Shown here one piece after another: positions 22,439 to 35,337 of a stretch of DNA of 64,000 nucleotides (position 1 is its first letter; each line of letters opens with the position of its first letter). A model generated the notes under the pieces. It was not told the DNA's origin, did not search any database, and worked only from the letters and a program-made list of their open reading frames with translations. Where the stretch lies: contig JAETXT010000001.1 of the NCBI GenBank assembly GCA_019188255.1, positions 992,001 through 1,056,000 of the forward strand, given 5' to 3'. Source of the DNA: Verticillium longisporum (Eukaryota; Ascomycota; Sordariomycetes; Glomerellales; Plectosphaerellaceae). A program made the position numbers and the translations under genes.

Positions 22439-23061
22439 GGTGGCGGGATGATTTTGTTGCGAGGGGCGGGGTGAAGATGACGATTCTCGAGAGGCGTTTG
22501 AGCAGTTGGCAGGTGGATGAACTAGGTCGAACCACTTGTAGAACCACCAAAAGAGGGTAGAAAAAAAAAATACTCTGCGATTTCCAGGACGGCGGGGAAA
22601 GAATTCGCGACAGTCGCAGGTGGCAGGATTTCGCGGTTCGACTCTGAATGCCGTTTCCAAAAAGTCGTCGCTGGTGCTGTTTGGTGTGATAGGTGATAGG
22701 CACGGCCAGCACCCCACCCCTCGGCAGGCCGTCGCGAGCTTTAGTCATCAGAACCGCAAGTCGCCGGATGGCCTCAGTGCCCCAGGGAGTACTGTACGTC
22801 CTAGGGAGTGCCTCCTAGTGAGTGTCTCATCGGGAGTGAGCGCCTGCTGGTGGAAAGAGCTCCCCGGCAAATGGAAACCATCTTATCTAAGCGTCGTGAT
22901 TAACCGGCAACGGCGGTATCGCTCGAAAGCCCGTCCCAGCAGAGTCTAGGTCGCCAGCCAAAACATCCGACTCTGCGAGTGAATCATGCATTTCTCTCTC
23001 ATCGACAACTCCCTTTTGTCGCCGTCACTCGCTCGCTGACCTGTTGTCAACTGTTGTCAGC
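22439..23061. other. Divergent promoter region between MAP1 and kynurenine monooxygenase
   Basis: No gene is seen. Both flanking genes start here in opposite directions, so this is a shared promoter region. Confidence 0.6.
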
Positions 23062-25015
23062 ATGGTCCTGAAGCAGAAGTTTGTCGTCGTCGGCGCCGGC
23101 CCTGTTGGCTCTCTGGCAGCGCTCTACGCGGCTAAGCGAGGCCATGATGTAGAGATTTATGAACTGAGGCCCGGTAAGTCCCATTGGCTCTAGAGTTGTC
23201 ATGGCTGAGTATGCGTTTTTGTCGCGTGACGGAGCCGTCATCGTCACAATTGCCGCAAAATCTGTCTGCATGTTTTCTCGAGTGCTTGATACCGTCGATA
23301 GTGATCGGCGCGTTTCGAATCACCTTGCAGATTTCCAATTGCTTTTCATTCTGTCCTGCTACATCGCATCCTCGTCCCTCTGAGTTGAAGGGTCTTTCGT
23401 TACCTACGAAGTCAAGATGGCTGCCGGAGCTGCTCTCTGACTTGATCGCACAACTGACAATGATCCTTAGACTTGCGAGATCCTACAACGACACTGCTCA
23501 ATTTCACCCGCTCCATCAACCTTGCTCTGTCAGAGCGTGGCATCAATGCTATGCGGCACGCTGGCCAGCCAAGGTTGCTGGAGCACGTGTTTGGTGCAAC
23601 CATTCCCATGCGCGGCCGCATGATCCACGGCCGTGGTTCAAATGGTGACCTTTACGAAGCTGCACAGGATTACGATATTCATGGACGTGTACGTTATCAA
23701 CATGGAAAATGCCCTAGATTCAGCTGTCCTGACCCAAAGCAGACTATTTTCGCTGTCGACCGAGCTGGCCTCAACAAGCGGCTCCTCGATATTCTTGAAG
23801 ACATGCCCAATGTCAAGTTCTTCTTCAGCCACAAACTCACAGGTGCCGATTTCAAGAAGCGCAAGGCATGGTTCGAGGTCATGACGTCCGAGTCGGCCAC
23901 CGGCAGGGCGAGGGAGATTGAAATCGACTTTGACCTCATGATCGGCGCTGACGGCGCCCACTCGGCCGTCCGGTACCACATGATGAAGTTTGCGCAGCTG
24001 AACTACCGACAAGACTACATCGGCACGCTGTGGTGCGAATTCCACATCAAGCCTGCCAAGGTCCGCTCGGATGAGAACCCGAATGCCGTCTTTAGGATAT
24101 CGCCAAATCACCTCCACATCTGGCCCGGCAAGGACTTCATGTTCATCGCCATCCCCAGCGATGTGCGTCAAACTCCCAGATTCGACTTGGAACTTTCGGG
24201 CTAACATGCTACAGGACGGATCCTTCACTTGCACGCTCTTCCTGCCCAGCGCGCAAACATTCGCTCTCGAGAAGAACCCCGCTAGTATCCCTGAATTCTT
24301 CGACAAGCACTTCCCCGGCGTCACGGAGCTCATCCCTGGCAGAGAGCTCATCGAGTCCTTCGAGAGGAATCCCCACCTCCCGCTCATCAGCGTCAAATGC
24401 AGCCCGTACCACTACAAGTCCTCGGCCGTGATTCTCGGCGACGCCGCGCATGCCATGGTCCCCTTCTACGGCCAAGGCATGAACGCCGGCCTCGAGGACG
24501 TTCGTGTCCTCTTCTCCATTCTCGACAAGCACGCCGAAGCCGAGTCAAACAGCCCCCTCGATGACGACGACGACGACGCCCCCAGCGCCTCCGCCTCTGC
24601 CGCCGCCGCCTACGGTCGCGAGGTGGCCCTCGCCGAGTACACGACGAACCGCGTGCCCGACGCGCACGCCATCAACGACCTGGCGCTGCAAAACTACGTC
24701 GAGATGCGCGCGTCGGGGCTCTCGCCCAAGTACCGCCTGCGCAAGTGGCTCGAGGAGATGATGTCTGTCTACCTGCCGGGCCTCGGCTGGCAGACCAAGT
24801 ACTCGCGCGTCAGCTTCGAGAACCAGCGCTACTCCGAGGTCGTGGCGCAGAGCGAGCACCAGGGCGAGGTCCTCGTGTCCGTCTTTGAGGCGCTCGTCTG
24901 CAGCCCGTTCATCGTCGGCGCCGTCTGGCTGTGGTGGAAGCAGCCCAAGTGGATCGCGAGGACGTATCAGACGTGGACCGAGAAGGCCATCATGGCTGCT
25001 TTCGAGCGTCTTTGA
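23062..25015 (+). CDS. BNA4: Kynurenine 3-monooxygenase
   Basis: Four exons (23062-23173, 23471-23688, 23743-24162, 24215-25015) encode about 516 residues. Motifs: the FAD-binding [10 protein letters not shown] near residue 14, the family-specific [10 protein letters not shown] and MRGRMIHGR, the second FAD motif [14 protein letters not shown] (seen as [21 protein letters not shown]) and a C-terminal membrane anchor ([12 protein letters not shown]). The enzyme hydroxylates kynurenine on the mitochondrial outer membrane, in de novo NAD synthesis from tryptophan. The first intron is 297 nt, several times longer than any other here, but joins ELRP to DLRDP without missing residues. An Asp/Ala-rich insertion (near residues 360-380) lies between the FAD motif and the helical region. 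The third-exon boundary may shift by one codon because two acceptor AGs are three bases apart. Confidence 0.94.
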
Positions 25016-25219
25016 CGTGGTTTGGTGTTTTGCGTAGTGTACCGTTTTAACTTTCAAGATACCTCGTGTTTGTGTTGTTCTGATTGTTCCGAGATGACTC
25101 CACATTTCATGACCATTTTTGCCTTTGCTCTGGAAGTGATTGACCGGACATGTTGGCAAAGGAGAAATCACCAGGCACCTATCTGTCTTGAGAAGTTACG
25201 CAGGAAGAAGACGTGCTTC

Positions 25220-26323
25220 TCAATGCAGGGATGCCAGTAGCTCCAGAGCACCAGGCGTACCCTTCCATGCTCGGAGTGAGTAACTTCTCGCAGCGTGCGC
25301 CTCTTCCCTGGAACCTTCTGCATACGATGCTATGGCTGTGCCAGGGTCAGCATCAGGCTCTGCCATCGTCTCCAGCAGGTATTTATTGGCCTGGTGCACG
25401 GCGGTCACCACCTCGCGGACCTGTCTCGCAAGCTCGTCAACAACGGGCTTCGGGTCCTCAGCCAGAATCAGCAGAGCGTCAGCATGGCGAGTAATGGCGC
25501 TGCTGCGAAGTGCCGCTGCAAGGATAGCGATCTTGTCCTGGATTGTGCAACCTTCCGCGCCGGCCACAGCCTTTTCTGCGCTTTGCAGTGCGAGCAGCAG
25601 GCGAATCTTGATCAGGGCCAACGAGTGAAGCTCGAACGTGCCGGCCGCCTTCCGGCGCACGAAGAGGTCGACGGGCTCAAGGGCATTGGCATTCTCGAGG
25701 TCGAGAAACGGAGAGTCGGGCATGTCTTTGAGATGGCGCTCGTCGTCCGCGTGGGCGACCCACCACTTGACAAAGTCATACGCCTCCTGCTCTCGGCCGA
25801 GGCGCAACATGACGGGGGCCAGTTGGTGGCGCATGCCGAGCTCGTCGCTGCGGTCGAGACGCAGCATGTCCAGGCCGTGGTCGAGCGCCTCCTCGAGACT
25901 GGGCACAGTGTCCAGATGGTTGAGTGTCTGCGCCAGCACGTAGCGAGCCCGCATGTAGGGCCGCGTCTCTGGCATGGCGTAGAAGTGGCCGACGGCGGTC
26001 TCGAAGACGTTGGGCGGCGTGAAAGGGTCGGGCTCGGCATTGCGGAGGTCGTCTTCGGCGTCTGCGCACGCCTTGCGACGGGCCCTGACGAGCTTGCAGG
26101 TGGTCTTGTGCGAGGACCACTGTGACGTCTGACACGGCTTGCTGCAGTAGAGGACGGCTGTACAGCCGGCACATCGTTGAAGGCTGTCGCTGGCAGTGTC
26201 ACATGCCTGGCAGCGAGGAGGCGGACGAGGTGCTCCGGGAGTGTATTCGAAGGGGGTACCTTGTCGAATGACAGGGTCTGAAAACTGCATGATATCGAGA
26301 TTGTCGTGGGGAAGACTGTCCAT
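25220..26323 (-). CDS. MYND-type zinc finger protein
   Basis: One uninterrupted frame. From the ATG at 26323 it gives 367 residues; a later ATG at 26290 (MQFSDP) is equally plausible. Near the N-terminus is a complete MYND finger with the C-x2-C, C-x2-C, C-x3-C and H-x3-C spacing (CQACD, RCAGC, YCSKPCQ, HKTTC). The remainder is helical and resembles the C-terminal region of SMYD-like fungal proteins, but there is no SET domain between. MYND fingers bind proline-rich peptides, so a scaffold or regulatory role is likely; the actual function is unknown. It converges on the kynurenine monooxygenase gene with about 200 bp between stop codons. Confidence 0.8.
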   Translation of the reverse strand: MDSLPHDNLDIMQFSDPVIRQGTPFEYTPGAPRPPPRCQACDTASDSLQRCAGCTAVLYCSKPCQTSQWSSHKTTCKLVRARRKACADAEDDLRNAEPDPFTPPNVFETAVGHFYAMPETRPYMRARYVLAQTLNHLDTVPSLEEALDHGLDMLRLDRSDELGMRHQLAPVMLRLGREQEAYDFVKWWVAHADDERHLKDMPDSPFLDLENANALEPVDLFVRRKAAGTFELHSLALIKIRLLLALQSAEKAVAGAEGCTIQDKIAILAAALRSSAITRHADALLILAEDPKPVVDELARQVREVVTAVHQANKYLLETMAEPDADPGTAIASYAEGSREEAHAARSYSLRAWKGTPGALELLASLH

Positions 26324-27238
26324 CGGCAAATGATCATGGAGACATTTCTTTGGTCGATCACGGTTCCGACGCATCAGACGCGTCGTCTCCACGGTAGACG
26401 CGCAAGACGCCAAAAAGGAGGGGTTCTGAGAGGGGCTCTTGGCCCCCCACGCAGACCCAGTGGCACCTTGATTTTAGGGGTCTTTCGGAGCGCCACAGGC
26501 TTCTGAAAGCGCTCGCTTCAGGCCTAAGCTGTGAGTGCTATGAATCCCGGCGGCTGGGTACTCAGCAAGGTGCTGCCTGCCTACCTTGATATTGAAAGTC
26601 GTCTCTGGACAAGACAGACAGGTCAGTCACAACAGGTAATCTCGGTGTATCAGCTGCAAATGGGTATGAGAGCATGAACCTGTTGAAGAAGCTAGCATCA
26701 GACACAACAATAAATCACGCTCGCCCATGCCACCGTGAACCTTCTTTCCACCAATGCGGCACGCCAGGACCTCAGTGTCCGGCTCAAGCCGAGAGAATGA
26801 CACTCTCCAGTGGAGTTTCGGTTGAAATGGAAGAAATGGTGGGTGGTCAAGGTGGTGTTAAGGTGGTGTCGTCCCCTGCCGCAGGTCATCGATCCTTGTG
26901 CCATTGGCCAATGGCACTACGAAGGCCACCACCCCAAAGCACCGAGCCCCTTCAAGCTTCTCTCCCCCATGCAACCACCTCTGCCCCTCCAAACACCAAA
27001 CACCCCGCGTCAACCGCCTCCGTCTCGACCACCACCACCAACAAGAGCCCAGACAACGACGAGCGATAAGACGCACTCAACCATCCGTTTGGCCCGTCAG
27101 ATCCACCGTTGCTTCCCATTAATCACGCATTCCGTCACGATGCCGTGTTCCACGAAACAGACTTCCTCCCTCGCCTCAGTCTTCCCCGCTTTCTTCTTGC
27201 TGCAGCCGAGCGGGGGGCTCCTACCGGCCATGACCCGG
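26324..27238. other. Long upstream region of THI4
   Basis: No coding gene is recognised. The stretch is pyrimidine-rich from 26930 to 27020, a feature common in strong fungal promoters. Confidence 0.5.
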
Positions 27239-27246
27239 ATATAAAG
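27239..27246 (+). promoter_or_regulatory. Probable TATA box of THI4
   Basis: ATATAAAG lies about 620 bp before the THI4 start codon and is followed by a pyrimidine-rich leader. Together with the riboswitch position it implies a long, intron-containing 5' untranslated region. Inference from sequence only. Confidence 0.5.
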
Positions 27247-27593
27247 ACCTGCCGCCCTTGAAAGACATCCGACGGCCACCCTCCTCCTTCTCTTTTCAAA
27301 CCTTCGATATCATCAGATTCCATCTCCTGAGCCTCGGAAACAGTACCAGACCATCTACTACTACATACATCGTACGCAGAGCAAGCTCTTCAGCACTGCC
27401 CCCTTAAACCCCCCTCCTTCCACACCTGTACTAATACTCTCCTTGTCCGCAGTCCACCTTGACGGTACGCCTCTCGCCGAAACCGGCAGAGAGAGCAATG
27501 GCCACGCAAGGGTTATCCGTCAGGCGTCGTGGCCTCGTGCCATGACGAACGTTCAAGTTCTTCGTCATCATCAGGTACTTTGATATCTGTTGT

Positions 27594-27774
27594 GAGCAAT
27601 GAGCCGGTGTTCGGGTTTTGCATCTCTTGGCCGCTGTTCCATCCACCTGCCTCGACATTGACACTCTCAATGTCCCGGGGCGGAGATGGTCGACGACCTT
27701 GAGACACAATGCAATCCTGTTCTGAGATTATACGGCCTAACTTGATCTGGATAATACCAGCGAAAGGATCATGC
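27594..27774 (+). promoter_or_regulatory. TPP riboswitch in the THI4 leader
   Basis: The conserved core is plain: TTCTGAGATTATACGG at about 27720-27735, then AACTTGATCTGGATAATACC and AGCGAAAGGATCATGC ending at 27774. These are the J3-2, P4, P5 and P1 3' parts of the eukaryotic thiamine pyrophosphate aptamer. The 5' half is at 27594-27610 (GCAATGAGCCGGTGTTC), whose GCA-A-UGA can pair with UCAUGC at the 3' end, and whose CCG pairs with ACGG. The two halves are about 105 nt apart, so P3 is unusually long, as is known for fungi. A plausible host intron runs from CAG-GTACTT (27575) through a CTAAC branch site near 27817 to TATAG (27852), five bases before the ATG. TPP binding would change splicing of this intron and lower THI4 expression. 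Confidence 0.93.
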
Positions 27775-27818
27775 TCTCACAGCCTCCCCTGTGTCCCCCC
27801 CATCGTGTGAACCTCTAA

Positions 27819-28866
<1,048 letters not shown>

Positions 28867-29104
28867 ATGCTCTCGCACTTGGTTCGCGCGGTCCGCATTT
28901 GCTAGTGCACGCAGAACAAGATTGGAACATGTCTGATGGCTAGCACTCACTCTTTAGCGTGTAACACGCACAACGTCGAACCTGTCACTCTTTAAACGTT
29001 CCGAGGCCAATTTTGGCAACTTCTTATTTGCGTGTCGTCTGGCTAGCTGTGTGAATATTGCGTTGGAAACTTCTGTAAACATCGTAACCACATCAACGGC
29101 CCAT

Positions 29105-30325
29105 CTACCAAGGCAACATCTCCGGCAGTCCCTGCTCCGCCAATACCTCGTTGATGGCCGCCTCAGAGTTCCGCCACAGCCCCTGAATCTGCTCATCATT
29201 CTCCACAAGCGGATGCAACTTCGCAACCTTGCCCAGCGGCATGAGATACTGCCCCTTGTACTTTGCCTCCTCCTCTCTGATCTGCGGCGCCGCCGCCGCG
29301 AAAACAGTGTGCCCAGACCCCTCCTCCAACGACAAGAAGTTGCCGTCCACAAGCGACGCGAGCCACGGCACCATCGACCCAACCGTCTTGTCAGTACGCA
29401 CCTCGCCGGGATGGATCGACGTGCAGAGCACCGGCACCCCTTCCTCGTCGAGCCGACGCTGCAGTGCCCGGATGAACCCCGTGCCGGCAATCTTGCCGAT
29501 GGAGTAGAGGATCATGTCGAGCACGAAGACCCTGCTCGTGAGCCAGCGCCAGGCCCAGGGGTAGTACGGGGCCGGGTCGGCGAGGACGTCGCGGGACGTG
29601 AAGTTCGGCTTGTAGCCCGCGGGCAGGAAGCTGGATGCGGCGCCCGAGGTGAGGCCGACGATGCGGACGTCTGTCCCCGGCAGACGCGCCGTGGCTTTGA
29701 GGAGGGGGAGGAGCTGGTTCGTCAGGAGGAAGTGGAATGCGAAACTGGAACGGTGGTCAACCTCGAGGCTGAAGCTGGGGCTGGCTGTGTGTGGACGCTG
29801 CTTACTCGCCGGCAATGTGCGACTCCCATGCATCCTTCGTACGGCGTGGGTTCCCCGTCGCCGCGGCCATGTGAACTGTTGGGCCACCAGCGTCAGCGCC
29901 GTCACCTTGCTACGGCTGCCATGGGCCCGGGATGGACCGACTTAGAATGTCGAGCCTCGACTCCTTCTCCTTGAAGGCGTCTGCGGCGCGGACTGCGGTC
30001 GTGACGTCGGCCAAGTCGAGATGGATCCGGTGCAGCTGCGCCGCCTTGATGGCGCCATTTTGCGCCAGCAATGCGGACATGGCGGTCTGCGTGCGGCCCT
30101 CGTCGCGGGTCCCGAGATAGACTTTTGCGCCGCGCAGGGCGAGGAACTTGACGGTCATGAGGCCTAGGCCGCAGCTGCATGTGCGGGTGGTTAGCATTCG
30201 AGGTTCTGGTCGAGGGCCTGGGGAGGTGTTCCTTACTTGCCGCCGGTGATGAATGCGACTTTGCCCGTCAAATCGGGCGTTCCCTCGAGCGGGTCCCAGG
30301 TCTTGATGGTCAATTCTTGGGCCAT
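29105..30325 (-). CDS. Short-chain dehydrogenase/reductase, retinol dehydrogenase-like
   Basis: Four exons (30325-30237, 30174-29942, 29875-29806, 29744-29105) with introns of 62, 66 and 61 nt give 343 residues. The glycine-rich cofactor motif TGGNCGLG is created across the first junction, and the catalytic pair YSIGK lies near residue 215, with the conserved Ser in GLTSGAAS. The motif normally reading NAG appears here as HMAAATGNPRRTKDAWE. The downstream HFLLTNQLLPLL and SIHPGEVRTD segments are typical of classical SDRs that act on lipophilic alcohols or aldehydes. Substrate unknown. It lies tail-to-tail with THI4, about 240 bp apart. The third exon is short (70 nt) and its limits are the least certain part of the model. 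Confidence 0.83.
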
Positions 30326-30785
30326 GGTTGAAAGGTGTGCTGGCTATAGGATTGAGTGCGATGGAGAGCCTGGCCAGGATTCAAAGTCAGATATCTGAAT
30401 AGGACCTTCGCGACTCTTTATGTTGACTTCACGATGACTGGCGATGAATGCCATAGCATGGGTTGGGGCAGCAGAACCAATCATCTTACATATTGTCCGA
30501 GGATGGTGCATGAAACTTGAACGTGGTGGAAAAGTAGGCAATCTGAAATACTGCGTCCAGCGCCACTCCTGCATGCCTAGGAACCTGGCCAAGGATCATC
30601 CACCTGACCAAAGTCCCAAGCACTGGCCCCAAGCTTTGGTGTTTCCCAGGGCTTTAGGCCAAGCTGCCAGGGAAATGCACGTTCGATGCCTCGCAACTTG
30701 AGACCTGTTCGGGTCCACTCAGCCCCAGCCTGTGGTAACTGGATCATGAGGATCCAACGAGCGATAGCAGGCGCCGACCTCAGCG
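30326..30785. other. Intergenic region, no gene seen
   Basis: Promoter side of the SDR gene and 3' side of the next minus-strand gene. No repeat or RNA recognised. Confidence 0.5.
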
Positions 30786-32435
30786 TCAGGTTCGGAGGTA
30801 GCTGTCCAGCTCAGGCTGAATGTAGACTTCATTCCAAAACGCCTGCACCTGCGCCAAAAATGCTTTGTCAGACCAGATAAACTTCTCGAGAATGCCAAGC
30901 AGCTCGGGCCATGATGTGTACAAGCCTCGCAGTCTGCCCTCAAGGTTGCGTTTCAGTAACTCCAGATATTCCGAGCGCGTCGTCCCGGCTGGAGCGAATG
31001 CCCCACCGATGTGCAGCAGCCAGGTCAGCAGCTCTCGGTGCTCGTCCCACCCGGGCTCGGTGTCTGTTTTTTGTAGCTTGTAGAGTAGTCGGAGCGACAA
31101 GTGAAGCTACAAACCCAGTGAGCCAGTCATCAAGGTGTTTACTAAAGTTGAGAATGGACCAAACATGCTTACCGGCACGACTGAGGCACGCCACCTTTTG
31201 CACCGCAGCATCGTGGAGCATAGATAAGCCCCGACATGGCAACAGTCCGATATCGAAGACGCGGCCTCCAAGTCTACGATGCGTGACTGAATTGACGCCT
31301 GGTGGTTGTCGACATTGGCCATGGACACGGCGTCTTCTGGGCCAAAGAGATTCGTGTCTCGGATTTGCTGAAGAGCATGGACATCCTCCATGATCTCGAG
31401 AAAGGTGTGTCCCAGTACTGATGACAACACCTGAAACCCAGGCGGTAACTTGAAGGAAGTTGAAGATGTCTTGTCTCTGCTCCAGGAGAGCTCGGGGAAG
31501 GATTGATGATGAAATGTTCGGCTCGAGCCTGTCATTACTGAAGAATTGAGATCTTGCCTATCTTTGGGCGTCAGCTTATTCGACAATTAGCCTGGGAATT
31601 CTTACCAGAAAATGGCACGCTTGAGGTTATCACTCAGGACGATGCCCTGTTTGAGGCAGGCTTCAAGCAGATTTCGGATTGCACCCATGTGTATTTGGAC
31701 TTGGCATGGCAGTCCACGCCGAGCCTGTCACGTATCCGTTAGCCTTTACAGTGTTCATGAGACGAGAAGCGGACGAGAGGCTACCTCTGCTCCTGCTAGT
31801 AGCAGAATGGCCCCGAGAGTTGACTCTGATATGGCAGAATCAAGAGAGCTCATACTCTGCCGCAAGGAGCTCAGAGTTTGGTCCTTATACTCGAGACACT
31901 TTCGGTTCATGTTGCTAGAAGTGACCGCACCCGCAAAATTGAGCCTGACCGCATAGAGAAGAGCTGGGTTATTTGGGCTCTTCCGAAGCAGACATGATAT
32001 GTTCTGCAGCACAAGCTCGTCTGCTACGTCGAACACAGGATGCATTGAAGCGGAACTATCTTTTTGGTGTCAGAGAAGTCAACGCCTCAATTCGTCATGG
32101 CGTGTGTGATGCATTTCCTTACAATGTACCTTGAGCAGACGCTGTAGGGTTGGTAGCCCGTCAACCAGCATTTGAAATGCGTCAAGGGTGTTTATAGATG
32201 AACAATATGGCGTAGAAACAATGTTTTGAAGAGTCTTCGAGGGCCTTGCAGCCCGGCCCTTCACTACATCATTCGGAGAAACTACGCGAAAATTCGCGCC
32301 AGACTTTTGCTCAAGTTGTCTTTTTTTCTCGAGAGCTTGAGATACAGCGTGTGACCGGGCGAGTCGCAGCGACGCGCGGTCCCTACCTTCTCCAGGGTTC
32401 TGAATGGCGATGAACCTGAAGGCTCGTCCCGGCAT
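30786..32435 (-). CDS. Fungal transcription-factor-like protein lacking a zinc finger
   Basis: Five exons (32435-32123, 32059-31785, 31724-31606, 31557-31173, 31106-30786) give 470 residues; introns are 63, 60, 48 and 66 nt. The start at MPGRAF is chosen because the following segment RFIAIQNPGEGRDRASLRLARSHAVSQALEKKRQ matches the conserved N-terminus of a large group of fungal proteins that carry this short basic motif in place of a Zn2Cys6 finger. The rest is helical, as in the fungal transcription factor middle region (Fungal_trans_2-like). Such proteins are assumed to be nuclear regulators, but DNA binding has not been shown for most. The many small exons splice into one clean frame, which supports the model. 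It is divergent from the Gfd2-like gene. Confidence 0.75.
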
Positions 32436-32891
32436 TGGGCAAGCAACAGTAGCTGGATGGTGCTCAAGCAGTTGGGTAAGCCACCCTGCTGTCTTAGGGG
32501 GGGCTTCACTAGAGTATTCGATGATGATGGACACCACGAGTGTTGGGTGAATCAACGGGATATGTCGCACATGCTAGCAAGTCTGCCTGCAGTTGGATCA
32601 AAGGGCAAGAAGGTATTCGTGAAGAGGAAGATGAAACTACATGTCGGCCATGAGCGCAAGACAAGATACCAGCTGGTTTTTGATTACCAAGAGGCCACCA
32701 ATGACTCCTCAAGGTCAACCATCTGGGGGTAGATTTTCGCTTACTAAGCAGTCATCCAACAAGGTTGGTCCCCACCATCAAGTCATACCAGGTTTAAGAG
32801 CTTGTACCCTCCCTCGACCCTTCGACTTCGAACCCTCCACTGTCGCCGACTTGTCACCAACCAGCCGAAAAGGCAAGCCCAAGCCCAAGCT
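32436..32891. other. Divergent promoter region
   Basis: Between the regulator-like gene and the Gfd2-like gene; both start here in opposite directions. No other feature recognised. Confidence 0.5.
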
Positions 32892-34126
32892 ATGGTTTTC
32901 AATCCCCATCCTACCGGTTTCCGAACGAAACATTGGCGAAAACTTTACGAATCGTACATCCTTGACATCAACTCGTTAAGGCAGGTTGTCGCAAGCGGCG
33001 GCATATTCGTTTTTGTAGATGCCGAGCCTTGGGGAGCGGATAGTTCCAAGCCAGCAGAAATTGGACTGTCTCTCTTACCAAGTCTTGATCTCATCAAAAT
33101 TGCTAACAGATCTTCGACGATGCTTTGGACTCTGGACAATCTCAGCACCGAACATTGCATCGAGACACACAGATTTCGTGTTCTCGGCAGAGATAGGCAA
33201 GAGAAGAGACGCCAGCCTCACCGGTTCGGTCAGAAGTATGAAATCGTAGATGAAGAGATTGAGAAAAGCATTTCTGATATAATTCAACGATTCACGCAGC
33301 AACATTCACACCCATCTCGACAAACTCCCATCGTCTTGGCCGGCTTCAGCCTCCACTTTGAGTTCTGCATTCTCTCAGGTCTTTACCCCAAAGTACTGCG
33401 TTTCTTCACGCACTGGCTAGATCTGCAGGAAGTCGCGGCTCGAGTTGCCGTAATGGACGCGAAGCTTGTTCATCCTAGCTTACGCGAAACACTTGTTGCC
33501 TGCGGCTTTCAGGATGTAGCTTCGCAAAGCACAAAGCTCCTGCACAACGCAGCTACGGACACTACGCAGGCAGCAGCACTTCTGGTTCGACTAATGTCAC
33601 TGCGAGAGGGCGAAGAACTACATATTCAATGCTCCTCCCACAATTCTCATCCAAGGACATATCGCAAGATCCCCTTAAGAAACGAATTTGGAGACGCAGA
33701 CCTGCTCCGAAAGAAATCTTCCCCTACGCTGCAAAGGTATCTCGAAAAGAAGGATTTACCATGTTCAACACAGCGGAACCCATCCTGAGTCTATTTTCCG
33801 ACCATTGCCCAGTCGCTGTGGGTCTATCTGGCGATAAGAAGCACGCATGGGTGTGCCTACCAGCGTTTGATGCTCTGGAGAACTTCATCCATCATGTCAA
33901 TACTTTAGTAGAGTATGAAGATGCGTGGGTTGCAACTTCGGCATATGATGAAGCCATAACGCCCGCCAAAGACATGACGGAGCTGAGGCTGACCCAGCAG
34001 CAGAATCTGCATGCACTTGCTGACGAAAAGCGAAAGCAGAGAAGTCGAAAGATGACTGATGTATGTCTTCTTGAAGATGAAGAGCATACGGAGAGTCAAG
34101 CTGGAGATGAGGCAATTGTAGAATGA
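32892..34126 (+). CDS. Gfd2/YDR514C-like protein with RNase H-like fold, one frameshift
   Basis: Starting at MVFNPHPTG, the protein shows GGIFVFVDAEPWGADSSKPAEIGLSLLP, the first strand and catalytic-type acidic residues of the RNase H/exonuclease-like fold found in yeast Gfd2 and YDR514C and in large filamentous-fungal families. Further family-like segments are RFTQQHSHPSRQTPIVLAGF, LHNAATDTTQAAALL and, in a different frame, RIWRRRPAPKEIFPYAAKV, PVAVGLSGDKKHAWVCLP and PAKDMTELRLTQQQ. The frame changes between about 33630 and 33690 in the way expected for one missing base; no intron fits. Repaired length is about 411 residues. The C-terminal part is Glu/Arg-rich. Molecular function is unknown. 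A decayed copy of its first conserved block lies 340 bp downstream, so the locus was duplicated. Confidence 0.75.
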
Positions 34127-35337
34127 AAGAAAACATGAAACAATAAATGAAACAAAAAAAAAACTAACAGGTTACTGCAGACTTCGCATAAGGAAAAGGT
34201 GTTCGGCCAACCCGACACACCCAACGATCTCGTTCCTTCAGTGAGGAGAGCGGGCGCCTGACCAGAACGCTAAAGGTCCTGATTAGCAGAAACCCATTTT
34301 GGCTACTGAAATTTATGAATACAGATCATAATTTCATCATGATAAACAGCCCGAGAATGAACGAGTAAACACTGAGTCAAGCACTTCATATCCTCATACT
34401 TTCGTACAATGTAAAGGCAAAGTCTCTACGAGGCCTTTACCCCAGGTCCCAGCCGCCGGAAAGAGTTATCGATGCCGGCGCTTTACTCGTTTTCATTGAT
34501 GCCGAGCCTTGGGGTGCAGATAGCTCGCAAGCTGTCGACATCGAGATATCTCCTATCACGTCTCGACCAACTCGAGAATCTTGTTACACAGCATGAATTA
34601 TTCCATGATAACCAGTAAGAGCACTTCAGATCGGCGGACCATACTGGGTTAGACACTTCCTCAATTGCACGAGGCCGTTTTTTCTCAAAGCAGCGATATT
34701 ATTTCTACGGTGTAGGGGCTATGCTAGATGTGAAGTCCTCTCACTTTGTCAAAGATAGGGAGGGGATCCAGCCCTGCCATCTACTAGCTATGAAGGCCTG
34801 TCGACAGGTGCCAGGCCACCCGTCTATGCTGTGGTATTGATGTATCAAAGTGAATCATTCGGGCTAAGTCGTTGTATGACGTGGATGTAGCTTAAGGTTG
34901 AATGTTGCGAGTGTCGGTGCCGTTATCCGCAGATGCGTCGGATCCGTGGGCTTGCTTTCCGTTATTACTGGCCGGGCCGCCTCGAGGGCACAACTGGCCT
35001 CCGTGGATCACAATTCGATGCTAAAGAGGACATCAAGATCCGTGGAGACCATTGCGACCACAAGCTGGTAATTTCGCCGCCACTACTTCCTTTGATTCCG
35101 AAGTGTCGTCCTCAATGGCATGTACAATCTTTCTTCTCGAAGGCTCACTTCAGGGACGTTACAGTGGCCATGCAGGGCACGGGCGCAATCCATGTGACCA
35201 TTTACCTTGCTGGAGGCACCCTGGTTATCAGTATTGTCAGCCACCTCCCACTGTATGGAGTTTCTGTCACACAATTCTGTCGCGCCAACCAACCATCAAC
35301 ACGGGTATCGAGGAGCTCGGTCTCAAAGCGCTATGTG
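34127..35337. other. AT-richer decayed region containing a paralogue remnant
   Basis: Apart from the Gfd2-like fragment at 34462-34596 no gene is seen. Base composition is visibly more AT-rich than in neighbouring genes, consistent with relic sequence. Confidence 0.55.
34462..34596 (+). pseudogene. Remnant of a second Gfd2-like gene
   Basis: Translation gives RVIDAGALLVFIDAEPWGAD followed by SSQAVDIEIS, closely matching the first conserved block of the upstream gene (GGIFVFVDAEPWGADSSKPAEIGLS). A 20-nt stretch around GATGCCGAGCCTTGGGG is nearly identical in both. The frame ends at a TGA at 34594-34596 and no further conserved block follows, so only about 40 codons survive. Confidence 0.8.
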
